From assembly GCA_032158295.1 (NCBI GenBank), contig CM063243.1, positions 17,576,302 through 17,640,301 of the forward strand: a stretch of DNA of 64,000 nt. The letters are read 5' to 3'. Each line of letters starts with the position of its first letter. Within the stretch, counting starts at the first letter, position 1. This stretch comes from Pycnopodia helianthoides. Taxonomy: Eukaryota > Echinodermata > Asteroidea > Forcipulatida > Asteriidae. The notes under the pieces are model-generated. The model had not been told where the DNA came from and made no database searches. It saw only the letters and a program-made list of their open reading frames with translations. This document shows, piece by piece, positions 1-10,985 of this stretch. A program made the position numbers and the translations under genes.

Positions 1-261
1 AAAGAGGCCTATGGCGAGGAATTCTTTACTAGCATTAAAAACGCAATTGTCTCTTCAAGTCAAGGAACGTCAACCGCGGGCCTTGCCCTTGTAATGAACG
101 CCTGTACGCGCGCCCTCACCGATAAGAAACCTCGTGCAAGATATTTCCCGGGAAATTGGACGTCTAAGCTCTCTGTGTGGTACCATTGTTATCTGCCCAC
201 TTCCGTCTCCGACTTGTTTTATAATTTTGTATTTTTATATTTAAAACGTCGTGTAAAATAG
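1..261 (+). CDS. C-terminal exon of a short-chain dehydrogenase/reductase (RDH/HSD17B6/BDH1-like), partial
   Basis: An open frame starts at base 1 and ends at a TAG at 259-261, giving 86 residues without an initiator, so the gene begins left of the window. The translation contains RARYFPGNWTSKL followed by YLPTSVSDLFYNFVF. This resembles the C-terminal substrate-binding segment of the SDR9C group (retinol dehydrogenases, 17-beta-HSD6, hydroxybutyrate dehydrogenase), where an R-Y-x-x-G-x-x segment is followed by a YLPTSLxDxxL hydrophobic helix. Family members oxidise or reduce retinoids, steroids or hydroxybutyrate with NAD(P) at membranes. The Rossmann fold and YxxxK catalytic residues would lie in the unseen upstream part, so the substrate cannot be assigned. 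The last residues are basic (LKRRVK). The gene converges on the thioesterase gene at 2541-10741. Confidence 0.75.
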   Translation, partial: KEAYGEEFFTSIKNAIVSSSQGTSTAGLALVMNACTRALTDKKPRARYFPGNWTSKLSVWYHCYLPTSVSDLFYNFVFLYLKRRVK

Positions 262-2540
262 GGAAAACACTGAGAGTTGACGGCGACATCAACGTCGTAA
301 AAAAACAACCTCAATACAACCATTCCCATTTCCAAGTGTTGAGAACCGTTTCCGCCCCCCCCCCCCCTCAGCACACAATGAGATCAAAACAATTCACCAA
401 TTATGGTTTGATACATTAAATGGCCCGTCAAAATAATAATAATATTTATAAAAATAAATAAATAAATAAATTTTAAAAAATAAAAAATAAAAGTAACATA
501 AATAAATAAACAAACAAACACATACATTAATAAATTAACTACTTTAACAAAATAAAAACAAAATATGTCTCAATTTTCCAAGTCCTGAAAAATTAAAACG
601 GGTTATTTTCTTGCAGCTTACAAAGAAGGCCAACTTATAAACCAGTCATATTCAATATCTTGTGCTTAAGCTCTCCAAGATGTTGTTTGGCCCCATCTGT
701 CTTGCTATAGTGATCTAAGACAAATTGTATATAGCGAGTGCTTGTACACTGATTTGGTGGTTCCAATTAGAAAACCGTATTTTAGGAACATGAGCCATGT
801 TGCTTGGGTGGCAAATTTAAAAACATGCTTTACAAGACAATAAAGATTACCAAATAGTCCAATAAATTGATTTTCAGATCATTTTACTTTGGCATTCTGT
901 AAAGTTTACCAATTGATACAGATTTTCTTGTAGTTGATAAACTGAGTGGAATGTTGTTATTTAAAATATATATATATATAAGATCTTAAAAACATTCTTA
1001 TAAACATTCTTAGAAACATTTTCCGTATGAAATTATTTACACGGTGCATCAGCTGAAAATTACATTATAAATATGGATAAAACAACATACTTTCAGTTAA
1101 TTGTGAAGAAGAATTCAAATGAAAACGATCTATGTGAGTTAAACATCAATAATTGAATGCATTTCATCCATGCTATGTAACAGAATATAATTGTGATTTT
1201 ATCCTGCGACTATTAACTCATGCATCCAATATTTGAATTATAGGTGTCCAGAAAACATTGAATAATACAATAAAAATGTAGCTACAAAATGTTTTGAAGC
1301 ATATACTCATTGATTTATCAATAATTACAGTTCAAGAAAAAAAAACCCAATAATATTACTGATACATACATGTATATATTTTCATTGATGCTTCAGCCAC
1401 TTTTACATTTTGCAAGCTTTCAGATAAAAAATGATTGATTTGCAGATATTGTAGTTTCTCACGTCATATTTACTGCTGGTACCACAAATCTGGTTTGAAT
1501 GATTTTGCACGGTTCTTATTCATGGTACAAAATTTCAACATTTCATGTCGCAGCAGTCCGAAACTCAAATTCTTATACCTATGGTCAAGTATAATATAAG
1601 TAACCATGCGATTAACCGCATTTTTGACCACCTGGGGGCGCTATCAATAGCGAAACTCCTTGCATCACTTTAACATTACAGTTTTATTTTATGTATGTTG
1701 TTTTCTTGTATTAATGGCCAAATAAATAATAACAATAACAACAATGAACAAAAAACAGTTTGTTTTATTGTTTCCCCTCACGTAAATTGGGTTCACCATT
1801 GCAGTCCTCACCGCGGCAGTCATAAGTACTGCGAATTCTCCTTTGACATTTTGCAAACTAATCATGTCAGTGCACCATCTGGAAAATACACACTTACGAA
1901 GACTACACCATTCCCAGTTTAGACATCTGCAGAAAAGAAACGACATTAAAAGAAAACAAGCCAACTGAACGTAATATGCAATTTTTTATTTTTATTATTA
2001 TTTTTTTTTTGGGGGGGGGGGTTACTACACTGTTTTTCTCCAGTTTTTGATGAAAACACCAAACAACCAACCTGTTGAAATAACTCGCCCATTGCCCAAG
2101 CATGGGTAGCACAGATGTAATAAACGTCTGATCATACCAAGTCAATGTATAGAGAAAGGACTGCCAAATTCTGTTAAGTTTATAAGACTGGTTGCCCATA
2201 AATGGTAGGCTGAAATTTAGCTTCTGCTAACAGTTTTGCAGCATTCCAAAAAAAATAATCAACAGAGGTATGGATAGCGATTGAAAACATATGTACTGAA
2301 CTTAAATACTCCTATGTAGGCATTAACAACTACAAATTTCACATGTTTGAAGAAAGAATCTTGCTCGTGAATGTGAATGCTTCACATTACTAAGTTAGTA
2401 CAGAACTTTGGCACAAGTGGTCTTATTCTTTGGCAAGAAACCTAGATCGAAGTATGCAGGGAAATATACTACAAGAAATACACTTATCTCTACCTTGGGC
2501 AAAACACCTTTTTTTCTTCTGTAAATTTCCAAAGCAGGGT
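262..2540. other. Region between two convergent genes; low-complexity DNA
   Basis: No coding exon was recognised between the dehydrogenase stop (plus strand) and the thioesterase stop (minus strand). The region holds a poly-C run near 355-367, an A/T-rich tract at about 430-560, a short TA repeat near 967-980, and a T-run followed by a G-run at about 2003-2021. Both 3' untranslated regions should lie here. Confidence 0.6.
839..844 (+). promoter_or_regulatory. Candidate polyadenylation signal AATAAA for the dehydrogenase gene
   Basis: AATAAA lies 578 bases after the dehydrogenase stop codon. Earlier AATAAA hexamers occur in the AT-rich run at about 453-475, so the site actually used cannot be chosen from sequence alone. 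Confidence 0.3.
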
Positions 2541-2659
2541 TTACAGCTTGGAGTTGCCATGGCCACAGTGGCTCCAGAGAAATGATCGAATCTTGGACCA
2601 GCTGGCCTCCATTGCTCTGATGTTTCCAATGGGTGTTCCTCCGTGATCACCTACTCCCG
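2541..2659 (-). CDS. Thioesterase exon 9 (C-terminus, SKL)
   Basis: The acceptor is AATACAG|CGGGAG and the exon ends at TAA (2543-2541). It encodes GGTPIGNIRAMEASWSKIRS, matching the family's GGEPxxHAxAQxxAW helix, and finishes in NSKL. SKL at the extreme C-terminus is the classic PTS1 recognised by PEX5. Confidence 0.88.
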
Positions 2660-5600
2660 CTGTATTAGAGGGGATTTCAGAACACCACATGTGTGTGAGT
2701 GCAGCTCAAAAAAAGGAAGAACAAAATACACAAGCAACCCAAGAAAAATGTTGGTACTGTGTACATCTTCATCGTTGTATATTTGTGTCATCTTTAATGC
2801 ACACAGTACACAGAGCTCAAACGATTAGTCTTGACACAAACTTAAAAGCCCTTTCATTTTGCTTAAATTCTCTACTACTTGCTTGCAGAATATGAATGGA
2901 TGGGGGGAACAAAAAATTAGCTTTTTCTTAAAATTCCTAAATTCAGCTGAAACACTTGAGGTTTCACGTGCCTAAAGATGCAACACAATAAAAGAGTGAG
3001 CAAGTAACACTAACCTGTTCTTAATAGAATGTATCTAGGCAGGGCTACATGCCTTACCATTATCCAGGCAACTACTTTGTTACTTTATCTTTAGTTTTAT
3101 TTTATTAATTAGTTAAGTCAACTTAGACTGTAGATGCCGATTTGTTATTTTCACCCAGTTGGTGAGTTAACTATGAGTATGTTAAGTATTGTTTGAAGCT
3201 TTGCATGGTGTGGAAAAATAGGAAGGAACTATAAACAAATAGTAAACTTGCGGGTCCAACCATGTGTAAATCTCTTTTGTTAGAGTGTTGGCTCTGAAAA
3301 GAGCCGGTGTGGTCTCGACATTTCAAACAGTATACTCTTCTCCTGAAGACGAGCAGAGTATACTGTTTGAAACATCAAGACCACATCCGCTCTTTTCAGA
3401 GCCAACACTCTAACAGAAGAGTTTTACACATGGTTGGACCCGCAAGTTTACTGTTTATTTATAGTTCCTTCCTATATGAGTGTGTTTATACCACTAAATT
3501 AAGTTGACTTGGCTGGATAAATTAACTTCAAGTGAAGTTTGCGGTGACACCATGTACATTAATCTCTTGATGAGTTGTGGTGGTTTTGAGAAGAGCTGGT
3601 GATTCGAAAACTCGATATTTCGCTCAGCATGCTCTCATCATCTTCTTTCTCCTGAGAACTTCAGAGGATACTGATCAATACTGATCAATACTGATCAGTT
3701 CTTCTCAGAACCACCACAACTCATAAAAAGATTCATGCACATGGTGTAATTGCAAACCTCACTTGATTATACTCCCACCATGCAAAGTTTCAAATTCTAT
3801 TTATAAATTAACTTGGTATCTGGAAGAAATAAATGGTACTCGTATGTCTCTGTATTTTTCATGTAGATCAGTGTTTTGTTGTTACAGTTCCCTTTTAAGA
3901 GCATAAATCTATATATCTGAACAGAGACCTTTAACTGACACGGGAGGAGGGTGGGATGGCAAAGCAACCTCTGTAACTTGACCAGCATTTGGATAGTCTT
4001 GACTGGCGACGTTAGTTTTGTTAAAGTAGTCGCCAACATCGCATCACAAATTATTGGAGAAGAGGTGTCTGTAATCACACAAACATCTGGCTCAAAGCGG
4101 TTTTGAACCAGATTCGTAAACTTGCCTAGTCCCTCGGAGCATGTCGTTGTTGTGCCCTCTATCGGTGACTAATACAAAAAACAGCGACGCCAATCAAGAC
4201 TAGCATTTGGATAGCTTGGAATCCACCACCCCCCCCATCCCTCCTCCCAATTAAATGTTTTCAAGTAACAATAGATTCTCTAATAGCCAGTATGTTACTA
4301 GCACAGGACTTGATTTTACAAAGAGCTAAGATTGATCTTAGCACATGTACCAATCTTAATATTTCAGCAAAGTGCGATGTCAAACCACAAATCACTATAA
4401 CATTTTTAGAAGTGACCACTATTGTGGTATAAGCAGAAACCCTCCCTCCCCCCATCTTTCCAAGACAACTTCCATAACTGATGAAATCTCTTACAGAAAG
4501 CCGGCGAAAAGAATCTGCTCCCAACAGGCGCCCATGGTATCTCGAGGAGATGACCAGCATCCGGGTAGCTCAGGAGCTGATAGTTCCCACATCCATGTCG
4601 TTTAAGTCTCTCTATGCTCTTCTTGGCATAGTAGCAGCTGTCCCATGCCCTATCATCTTCACCAGTGAGGAAGAGGAACTTGCACTTTGGATTATTCTCC
4701 AGCTATGGTGACATGGGTGGATTACTTTTCACAAACTTGCAAATTAAGCGTTTTTTAAAATTGTTTAGTATAATTCATCAATTTTTCCTGTACACTACAG
4801 AGGGGGGACGGACATATTTTCTCACTTTTGAGGAGTGGTATAAGTGAGTTACATCTAACAATCTTACTCTAATTTTTGTTAGTAGACAGAAGAGATTTAG
4901 GGTTATCGTCTCTCAGTGGTTTGACCTGAGGAGGTGGTTTTCTAATGCCTCTGTATTGACCCGATCCATGTGACTTCATCATCACAACAATCTTGGTTAC
5001 GCCATTTTTAAAGTCAATGTCCCCGTTTGTTATACAGTGCTATACAGCGCTGTGCACAAAGGCGAAGTGGCGTTCAAACGCTCACATTCAATTTGACGAG
5101 AGCAGTCGCGTGTGACGTAAGCACAGCGTCAATAATGCATTTAATGAAGACTAGAGGATGGGAATTAATGCACTCTTTCAAATACCAAATCATGTACACC
5201 TATATTGGAAGATTACACCTCTTTAAAGGTAGGGCCATACTTGGGTAATGACCCCGAAACAAAATTGTGTAATTTTTATCCGAAAGCCTACTTGTAATAG
5301 ATATGGTAATGGTAATAAGCATCCTGCGAAATTGTTTCGTCTAAAGTGCCCCCATTGATTGGAAATCAATAAAAGTATTTTGAAAAATTGGTATCTCTAA
5401 GTTGAAAGATAAAATTTCTGTGGTGACCATTTGTGAATGCTGCGGCACTGAGAGATGAGGCTTCGACATTCTTGATGGAATTAATGCGGCAGGTTTTTCA
5501 CTGTTTTCTCAACAACAAGTAGACACTGTATTTCAGCGGAAACTTTCACAGACGACTTTGATTGTATATGGCCTATAAATCAGCATTAAGTAGAGAAAAA

Positions 5601-8600
5601 ACCAATCTATGAAGCCTACCTTGATTATGGAACCATCTTCATCAGGTACTTTATACATGTCCTTCCAGCCATCAAACATGTCATATAAACCTTTCACCTC
5701 CATTTCTTTTATGGAACTAGCATCAAAGCTGCAAGTGACAGAGGGGAGGGGGAGGGGAGGGGAAGAGGATTAGCAATAACTAGTTATGGACCTTTTGTCA
5801 TGTTGCTGTCATCTTGGTTTTCTCCCTAGAATCCACATTTTCAATATCTTGTTCACTTTTATAATTACATTGCTTCATTATTTATGTTGACTAGTTTTCC
5901 TGCATGTTGTTGCTGTTTAAGTGTGACTTTCTCATTCTTGATTGAGTTGTTCAAAAGACATCACACTGCAAAGAGGCTAAAGTTATTATAGACCAGGGCT
6001 CGAATTTGACACTGGACCGCAGGCCCGAGGCCAGTGATTTTAGTATCGGGCCAGTAAACTCATGATCGGACAAGTCCGGCGGTCTTGTGTTTTCAATTCA
6101 ATAACAATTTATGTAACTCACTCTATAATATCTTGTGAATAGAAACAAATAATTTTCAAGTGTTGACTTTGAGTAATGATTAGAAATATAGTTAATACCC
6201 TTAAAGACAAACGAGGTCAATCTTCTCTTTATGTCTTAGTGCTTGTTCAATTTAAATGCAAGTTAAACTGTGCAAGGAAGTCTTTTCTCAGTTTGAATCT
6301 GGTCTTGTAAAATTATTTCTGGTCCAGTAAAGATTTTGAGATACAAGTCCTGTGGTCTTGTGGATTTTCCCCCCAAATTCGAGCCCTGTAGACATAATTT
6401 TGTACAGTGCTTGCTGCACACCGTTTCCACTGTGGAAAAATTTGAAAATAAACGCATGCATCTTACATTGAAAGGCTGTTTTTCCTGACTTTATGTTTTT
6501 GGGACTGGGTTCGCTTTCAAGGAGCTGCTTAGGCAGAAAAACAATGCTTAGCAATTTTAGGCTAAAAGCAAAAGTAAGCAAGATAACAGTCACGGATGGA
6601 ACAATATAGTATTTTGGCAGGTATACTTCTTTTGGCAAGCAATATTTTGCTATGCTTACCTACTTTCTGTGCTTTTAAAGCATCGCCATATGAAGCTGGA
6701 CCCGGGGCCCAATTACAGAGAGCTGCCCAAGCACAAAAAGTTGTCATGCACAACAAAACGACGATTACCAGAATAAGATTACCCGCTAAAATAACATGTC
6801 ACATGTTTTTGCTTCGCAGAATTTTCTGCTTAAGCAGATCCATGAAATTGGGCTCCAGTCAGTTGAAAATACATACGAAATATATGGTAGTTCCACTCCG
6901 TTCAATGTAACTGGGAATGACATAGCATGGGATCCATTAATACTGATCACTGCATTGACCTACAAGAAAATAAAATGAACAAAGCATCATCACAACCATA
7001 TTTCTACAAAACAGAACCACCTCTTATTTAAATAAACTTTCCCAGGTTTGTTGTAGGCCTATGGTGTGTCTTAGTCAAGAAAATATAATTTGAAGACTTC
7101 CAAAATCACTGTTCAAGTGGTTGAATACTTTGATGGTGGTATAAATCAAAAATAACCCTAACACAAAAAGCCCACACAAAATTCTTGCAAAAAAATATAG
7201 CTTAAGGTCCAATTAAAATTTATCTTGATCAATAATGGTGGAGCATCTACCTTTCACAGGAGAATTCAAATCTACGTTTCTATCCCAATAGAACGAACAC
7301 CCGGTTTATTAATAATTATTAATGACAAACTTTTACATGGCATAATGGGCAAGGTAGTACGCCACACATCCATCAGCAACCAAAAAGGGTTAAAAGTCTG
7401 CGCTTAAAGGTAAAGTATACCTTTGGTTTTTGGAACCGTTCGATTGTTTTAATCCTATATAAATGTAGATATACACAATAAAACTAACTTGTGAACATAT
7501 CTTTTCAAAAGGTAATAGCGTTTTTGAGATATCGCCGAAATTCCAGAGCGGTTATGTCCATGCCGGAAGAATAATCCGCAATTGGAATACACAATCTGAG
7601 AAGCGTTTCTGACAGAAACGTTTCTCAGATTCAAATTTTGTCTGATAAAAACTTGTATATTTTTCCATAATCACATTACTCTGAAGTGAAATGATTCTCA
7701 AAATGCTTAACCAAATAATTTACACGTACCTTTTTAGGGAAAAATGAAGCTAACATTAGCGCAAGACTGGCCCCTGCAGATGTGCCCATCGCACCGATAC
7801 CTCCTGGCTGTACAAACGGCTGGTCACACAACCAATCGATTGCCTCCTGAATGTTAATGCACAAAACCACAATAGGAGAAGACATCACAACTGCAGTTAT
7901 CTTGTCCGTCATGTCAACTTCTTCAATTGAATCCAATCTTTTGTTCCCTCTCGTTTGTTGGGAAAGAGAAATTACAAAGAAGACTACATTACAAAAAATT
8001 AACCCAATAGCCAGTGGTGTAGGAAGAAATTTTCCATTCGGGTGGGTAGGGGTGGGCAAGCAGGGAAAAACATAATTTGGGGGACTATTTAGTAGTGTAT
8101 TGAACCATTCATTTGTGAATGTTTTCAACCATTCATTTGTGAATGTTTTCAACCATTCATTTGTGAATGTTTTCAATCTCATTGGGTGGGGGTGGAGAAG
8201 GGTTCTGAGCAGGTGGTGTACCCCCCCCCAACCCCCCGGTTATATGCCACTGCCAATACCCATTCCAAGTATCTATTCAATGAAAAATTAACCAGCTATT
8301 GTTGTTTCTTGAAAACTGGTCAGATGGAATAAATGCACTCTCTCTCCACGATAAACCCCTTCAAACAAGTCAGCATAGCATAATACATGTAGACAAGTAT
8401 CAAATAAACAAACATAAGCTACCACAAAATCTTTTTTCCCCCCAAGATGTAGATGCAATAAACTTTCACATTAGTATATTATTGTCTCCATACCCCAAAG
8501 TATTCTGCTTCTAGCATCCAAAGATTTCTTGGCAGATCTTTGTAGTTGAAGTAGGGCAGAGCATAGCAAGCAAATCCGTAAGATGCCAGCATAGCTGCAC

Positions 8601-10741
8601 GGACTTCGATCAATCCTCCAGTCGAACCAAACATATCAATCACACCAGGAAATGGTCCAGGTCCTGATGAAAGGTTCAAGAAAAGCACACGGAACTATTG
8701 AAAGCTTCAAGCAAGTTTGACACAGCAGGGCACAAATGTTTTTAAATAACACTGAGGCACATGTGTGGAATTATAGCCACACATCTAGTTAGCATTTAAA
8801 TAAAGTCTAATACTTGGTTTTACACTTTCACCCTTTCAAACGGCCGGGGGCATCCAGGGGAAGCCTGGACATCAATTAGGGTGCACATGCCCCCTCCCCC
8901 TCCCCCAGTTAGGCCACTGACCTTTGGGTTTAAATAAAGCTCCCCTCAGCCGTCCAGATTCCACTTCAATCCTCTCTACATCCTTGCCCATGTACCATCT
9001 CTCTGCAACTGCAGTAGCTTCTGGTTCCATAGTCTGTAGGGCTGCAGTATCCAGTTGGCCCTCGTACAATGAAAGCTGAACTACCATAGGCTTTGTGGCA
9101 TCCCTGTGGATATACCGAGATCCGAACCGTACCCCTGGTGAGGGCACCATGCTCCAGAACAGACCCATGGGTTCAATCCCTGCGATATGAGATAATCAAT
9201 AATAATGAAAATCAGTTTATCTATATTAAAATTTCTGATACAAGGAGACACACCAACAAACCACAATCCATTCAAACATTTGTAGGAGTGTCAGCCCTAG
9301 TCTTTATCCCAATGCTGGAAGGTTCAATTTTTCACTGGCACACCACACACCATCCAAAATATATTTCAAAATGTTTTCTGTGCATTTCCCGATGATTTTT
9401 ACATCTTGAAGTGAATTCTTTACATGCCCAGCTACTGTCTAAGATGATTAAGGCTTATTTTTCTTTGTTTAGTTAATTACGTTTTAATTAGTGACAAGAA
9501 CAGATGGCTCCACTTATCAGAGGGTTTGATCTGGGTAGGTTTGTATTTGACATGGAGTTTTGCACTATATCATAAGACTCCTTCTGCCCTCAAGAAATAA
9601 ATAAACAACTCTGAACAACATTTGAACATCATTTTATACATTGATATTACACGTACAGTGAGGTGTTATTATTCAACTGAAAAACACAAGACCGCCGTAC
9701 TCGTCTGGTTTGAGCTGGTCGGACGCTAAAATCATTGGCCTCGATCGAGCCTGCGGTCCAGTGTAAAATTCGAGCCCTGGATAGATGTTTGCTAAGTTTG
9801 TTCGATTTGGTCTTACCGCTATATTGTCCTCTCAAAGAAGCCTGATCAGGAACAGAAACTTCTCCGTTGTTGTCCGCTTTGTAGTGAGCATGACTCTCAA
9901 ATTTGTCTGAACCTTTAGCAGTTTTTTTCTCCACAACAGATCTTGGAGTGAAGTTAACGAACAAATTGTTACTCAGTCCTAACCATGGTAATTAATATTA
10001 AAAAAAGTAGAAGTACTTCAATGACAATACAACATATTGAATTGAGCAATAAGCAGTAATTACGAGGGTTGAGAATCGAACCGTATATTTTGTAAGCCTT
10101 GCAGAATATAGACCCCTTGCATAGGCCCCCATCACTTACTTCACTGAAACTATGGAGGTTCGTTCCTCAATCGTCTTCGTTGAGAGGATGACGGAACGGA
10201 TCTCACACACTTCTACAGGGGTAGCCATCACTGAGGTCAAACTATTGGAAACGTGCAAGTGTGTAAACGCCATGTATCACTCTCAGCCAATAATAGGTCT
10301 TCCTTTGACCTCAGTGAGGGCGCTGTTTGAGCTTGTGATGCCATAATATGCAAGAGGTCTTTTCATGCTTTTGGAATTTTCTGCCCAACCTGTGGAATTG
10401 CTAAATAATGTCCCTATTGCTTTATGACTTTCAACTTAGACTTTATGTATGATGCTAATTATTGCTCATGTAGTGATATTTTCCCTTTCTGATCTGAGTT
10501 TCACTCTTTAATTCAATTTATTTTAGAGTTCTACGTAGGCCTAAGTAATAAAAAAGTTAAAATAAGTAATGTGCAATACATAAAATGAGAATTATTATCT
10601 GTACCTGATGGTGACATGGCTGTTAGCTTCCATTCCAGTCACTTTTATTGCTAGTTGTGCATCAATCATTGAGGTAGAAGGTGTGACTGAAAGCACCCTT
10701 GATTGAGCAATCTTGCTCAGGTATCGTACACTCGCCATCAT
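2541..10741 (-). CDS. Acyl-CoA thioesterase / BAAT family enzyme, nine exons, C-terminal SKL (peroxisomal)
   Basis: Joined exons are 10741-10605, 9941-9817, 9179-8922, 8663-8494, 7846-7730, 6959-6877, 5728-5620, 4684-4495 and 2659-2541. They total 1,308 nt, or 435 residues plus TAA, close to the roughly 420 residues of vertebrate ACOT1/2/4 and BAAT. All junctions are GT/AG and the phases agree. An N-terminal beta domain (YKADNNGEV, EPMGLFWSM) precedes an alpha/beta hydrolase domain (PGPFPGVIDMFG). The nucleophile elbow is GTSAG with Ser at about residue 253; Asp is in GEDDRAW (about 343-344) and His in PDAGH (about 378). The family hydrolyses acyl-CoA, or conjugates bile acids to amino acids when the nucleophile is Cys; Ser here favours a thioesterase. 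The C-terminus is NSKL, a canonical PTS1. The start chosen is the first of two adjacent ATGs. The N-terminus (MMASVRYLSKIAQSR) is basic and lacks acidic residues. Confidence 0.9.
3218..3475. repeat. 258-bp near-perfect palindrome (fold-back element)
   Basis: The left arm (AGGAAGGAACTATAAACAAA, then TGCGGGTCCAACCATGTG) is repeated inverted on the right and ends in TATAGTTCCTTCCT. The arms are about 115 bp and nearly identical. The element lies in thioesterase intron 8. Confidence 0.85.
3533..3763. repeat. Second, degraded copy of the same fold-back family
   Basis: The arms carrying GTTTGCGGTGACACCATGTA and ACATGGTGTAATTGCAAACC are inverted with respect to each other. The centre has a three-copy ACTGATCAAT repeat. 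Related arms occur at 34230-34325 and 55900-56345. Confidence 0.7.
4495..4684 (-). CDS. Thioesterase exon 8 (catalytic Asp and His)
   Basis: The exon encodes CKFLFLTGEDDRAWDS, carrying the acidic triad member, and YPDAGHLLEIPWAP, carrying the histidine. The acceptor is CAAAG|TGCAAG and the donor TTTCT|GTAAGA, phase 0 to 1. Confidence 0.88.
5620..5728 (-). CDS. Thioesterase exon 7
   Basis: This exon of 36 full codons plus a split codon runs from CTTGCAG|CTTTG to ATCAAG|GTAGGC. It encodes the lid-like segment between the second and third catalytic residues (KEMEVKGLYDMFDGWKDMY). It aligns only loosely with vertebrate ACOTs, as expected for this variable part. Confidence 0.75.
5995..6395. repeat. 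Inverted-repeat element ended by AGGGCTCGAATTT
   Basis: AGGGCTCGAATTTGACACTGG near 5996 is mirrored by AAATTCGAGCCCT near 6376-6388. A partial copy with the same end (AAAATTCGAGCCCTGG) lies at about 9660-9782. Both are in thioesterase introns. Confidence 0.65.
6488..6857. repeat. GGGCCCAATT-type fold-back elements, composite
   Basis: CTGCTTAGGCAGAAAA near 6523 and GGGGCCCAATTACAGAGAGCT near 6704 are mirrored by TTCTGCTTAAGCAGATCCATGAAATTGGGCTCC ending near 6857. The right end lies about 20 bp from the thioesterase exon 6 donor. It belongs to the family also seen at 13485, 43364, 44550 and 49370. Confidence 0.65.
6877..6959 (-). CDS. Thioesterase exon 6
   Basis: The exon encodes VNAVISINGSHAMSFPV, matching the family's A-x-V-x-I-N-G-S strand. 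The donor ATTTC|GTATGT gives phase 2, completed by the next exon to Ser. A fold-back repeat ends about 20 bases inside the following intron. Confidence 0.85.
7408..7700. repeat. Interspersed TAAAGGTAAAGTATACC element
   Basis: This region is closely similar to 55190-55572 over most of its length (GTATACCTTTGGTTTTT, then AATCCTATATAAATGTAGATA, then a GAAACGTTTCT palindrome). The right terminus is missing here. It lies in thioesterase intron 5. Confidence 0.75.
7730..7846 (-). CDS. Thioesterase exon 5 (nucleophile elbow)
   Basis: The exon encodes EAIDWL, then GGIGAMGTSAGASLALMLAS. The G-x-S-x-G element carries the predicted catalytic serine; BAAT enzymes have cysteine here. Phase 0 to 0, donor AAAAAG|GTACGT. 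Confidence 0.9.
8103..8176. repeat. 24-bp tandem repeat, three copies
   Basis: AACCATTCATTTGTGAATGTTTTC is repeated about three times. Each unit contains the palindrome CATTCATTTGTGAATG. Confidence 0.9.
8494..8663 (-). CDS. Thioesterase exon 4 (start of the hydrolase domain)
   Basis: The exon encodes PGPFPGVIDMFGSTGGL and then YALPYFNYKDLP, both diagnostic of the ACOT/BAAT alpha/beta hydrolase core. The acceptor is ATCAG|GACC and the donor TTTGGG|GTATGG, phase 1 to 0. Confidence 0.92.
8922..9179 (-). CDS. Thioesterase exon 3
   Basis: The acceptor is TATCGCAG|GGATTG and the donor CCAAAG|GTCAGT, phase 1 to 1. It encodes GIEPMGLFWSM, the family's G-x-E-P-M-G-L-x-W signature, followed by the link to the hydrolase domain (RLRGALFKPKG). 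Confidence 0.9.
9817..9941 (-). CDS. Thioesterase exon 2
   Basis: The exon runs from CTCCAAG|ATCTG to AGCG|GTAAGA, phase 2 in and phase 1 out. It encodes FESHAHYKADNNGEVSV, matching the family's A-x-Y-x-A-D-x-x-G-E-x strand pattern. Confidence 0.85.
10108..10365. repeat. Imperfect inverted-repeat element
   Basis: AGACCCCTTGCATAGGC near 10110 is mirrored by GCAAGAGGTCTTTT near 10351, and CACTGAGGTCAAA by TTTGACCTCAGTGAGG. It lies in thioesterase intron 1. Confidence 0.55.
10605..10741 (-). CDS. Thioesterase exon 1 (start codon)
   Basis: The exon starts at tandem ATG ATG and ends in phase 2 at CATCAG|GTACAG. It encodes a basic, Ser-rich N-terminus and then the start of the beta domain (AIKVTGMEANSHVTI). 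The first 25 residues contain R and K but no D or E, as in a mitochondrial presequence, although the protein also ends in SKL. Confidence 0.75.
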
Positions 10742-10830
10742 CGCCTCGCTCCTCCAACAGGTTTTAAAAAAAAAGGAAAGGACGGGTCGGCCGCAGACGC
10801 GTAAACTTTGTTATGACGTATGGGTTTTAT
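10742..10830 (-). promoter_or_regulatory. Probable 5' leader/promoter-proximal region of the thioesterase gene
   Basis: The bases just upstream of the ATG are locally GC- and CpG-richer (GACGGGTCGGCCGCAGACGCG near 10781-10801) than the surrounding AT-rich DNA. No TATA box is evident. This is inferred from position and composition only. Confidence 0.3.
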
Positions 10831-10985
10831 TACCATTACGTTTCCAACACCAAGTGCTGTAGTACATACATAGGCCTACCTTCAACCTTGGTTCCCCAAC
10901 AAGTGTAACAAGCCGCTAGATTATGTCCTTGCATACACCACAGCTAGACACATGATATGTACCGTTTGGTTTGTTTACCGAATTA

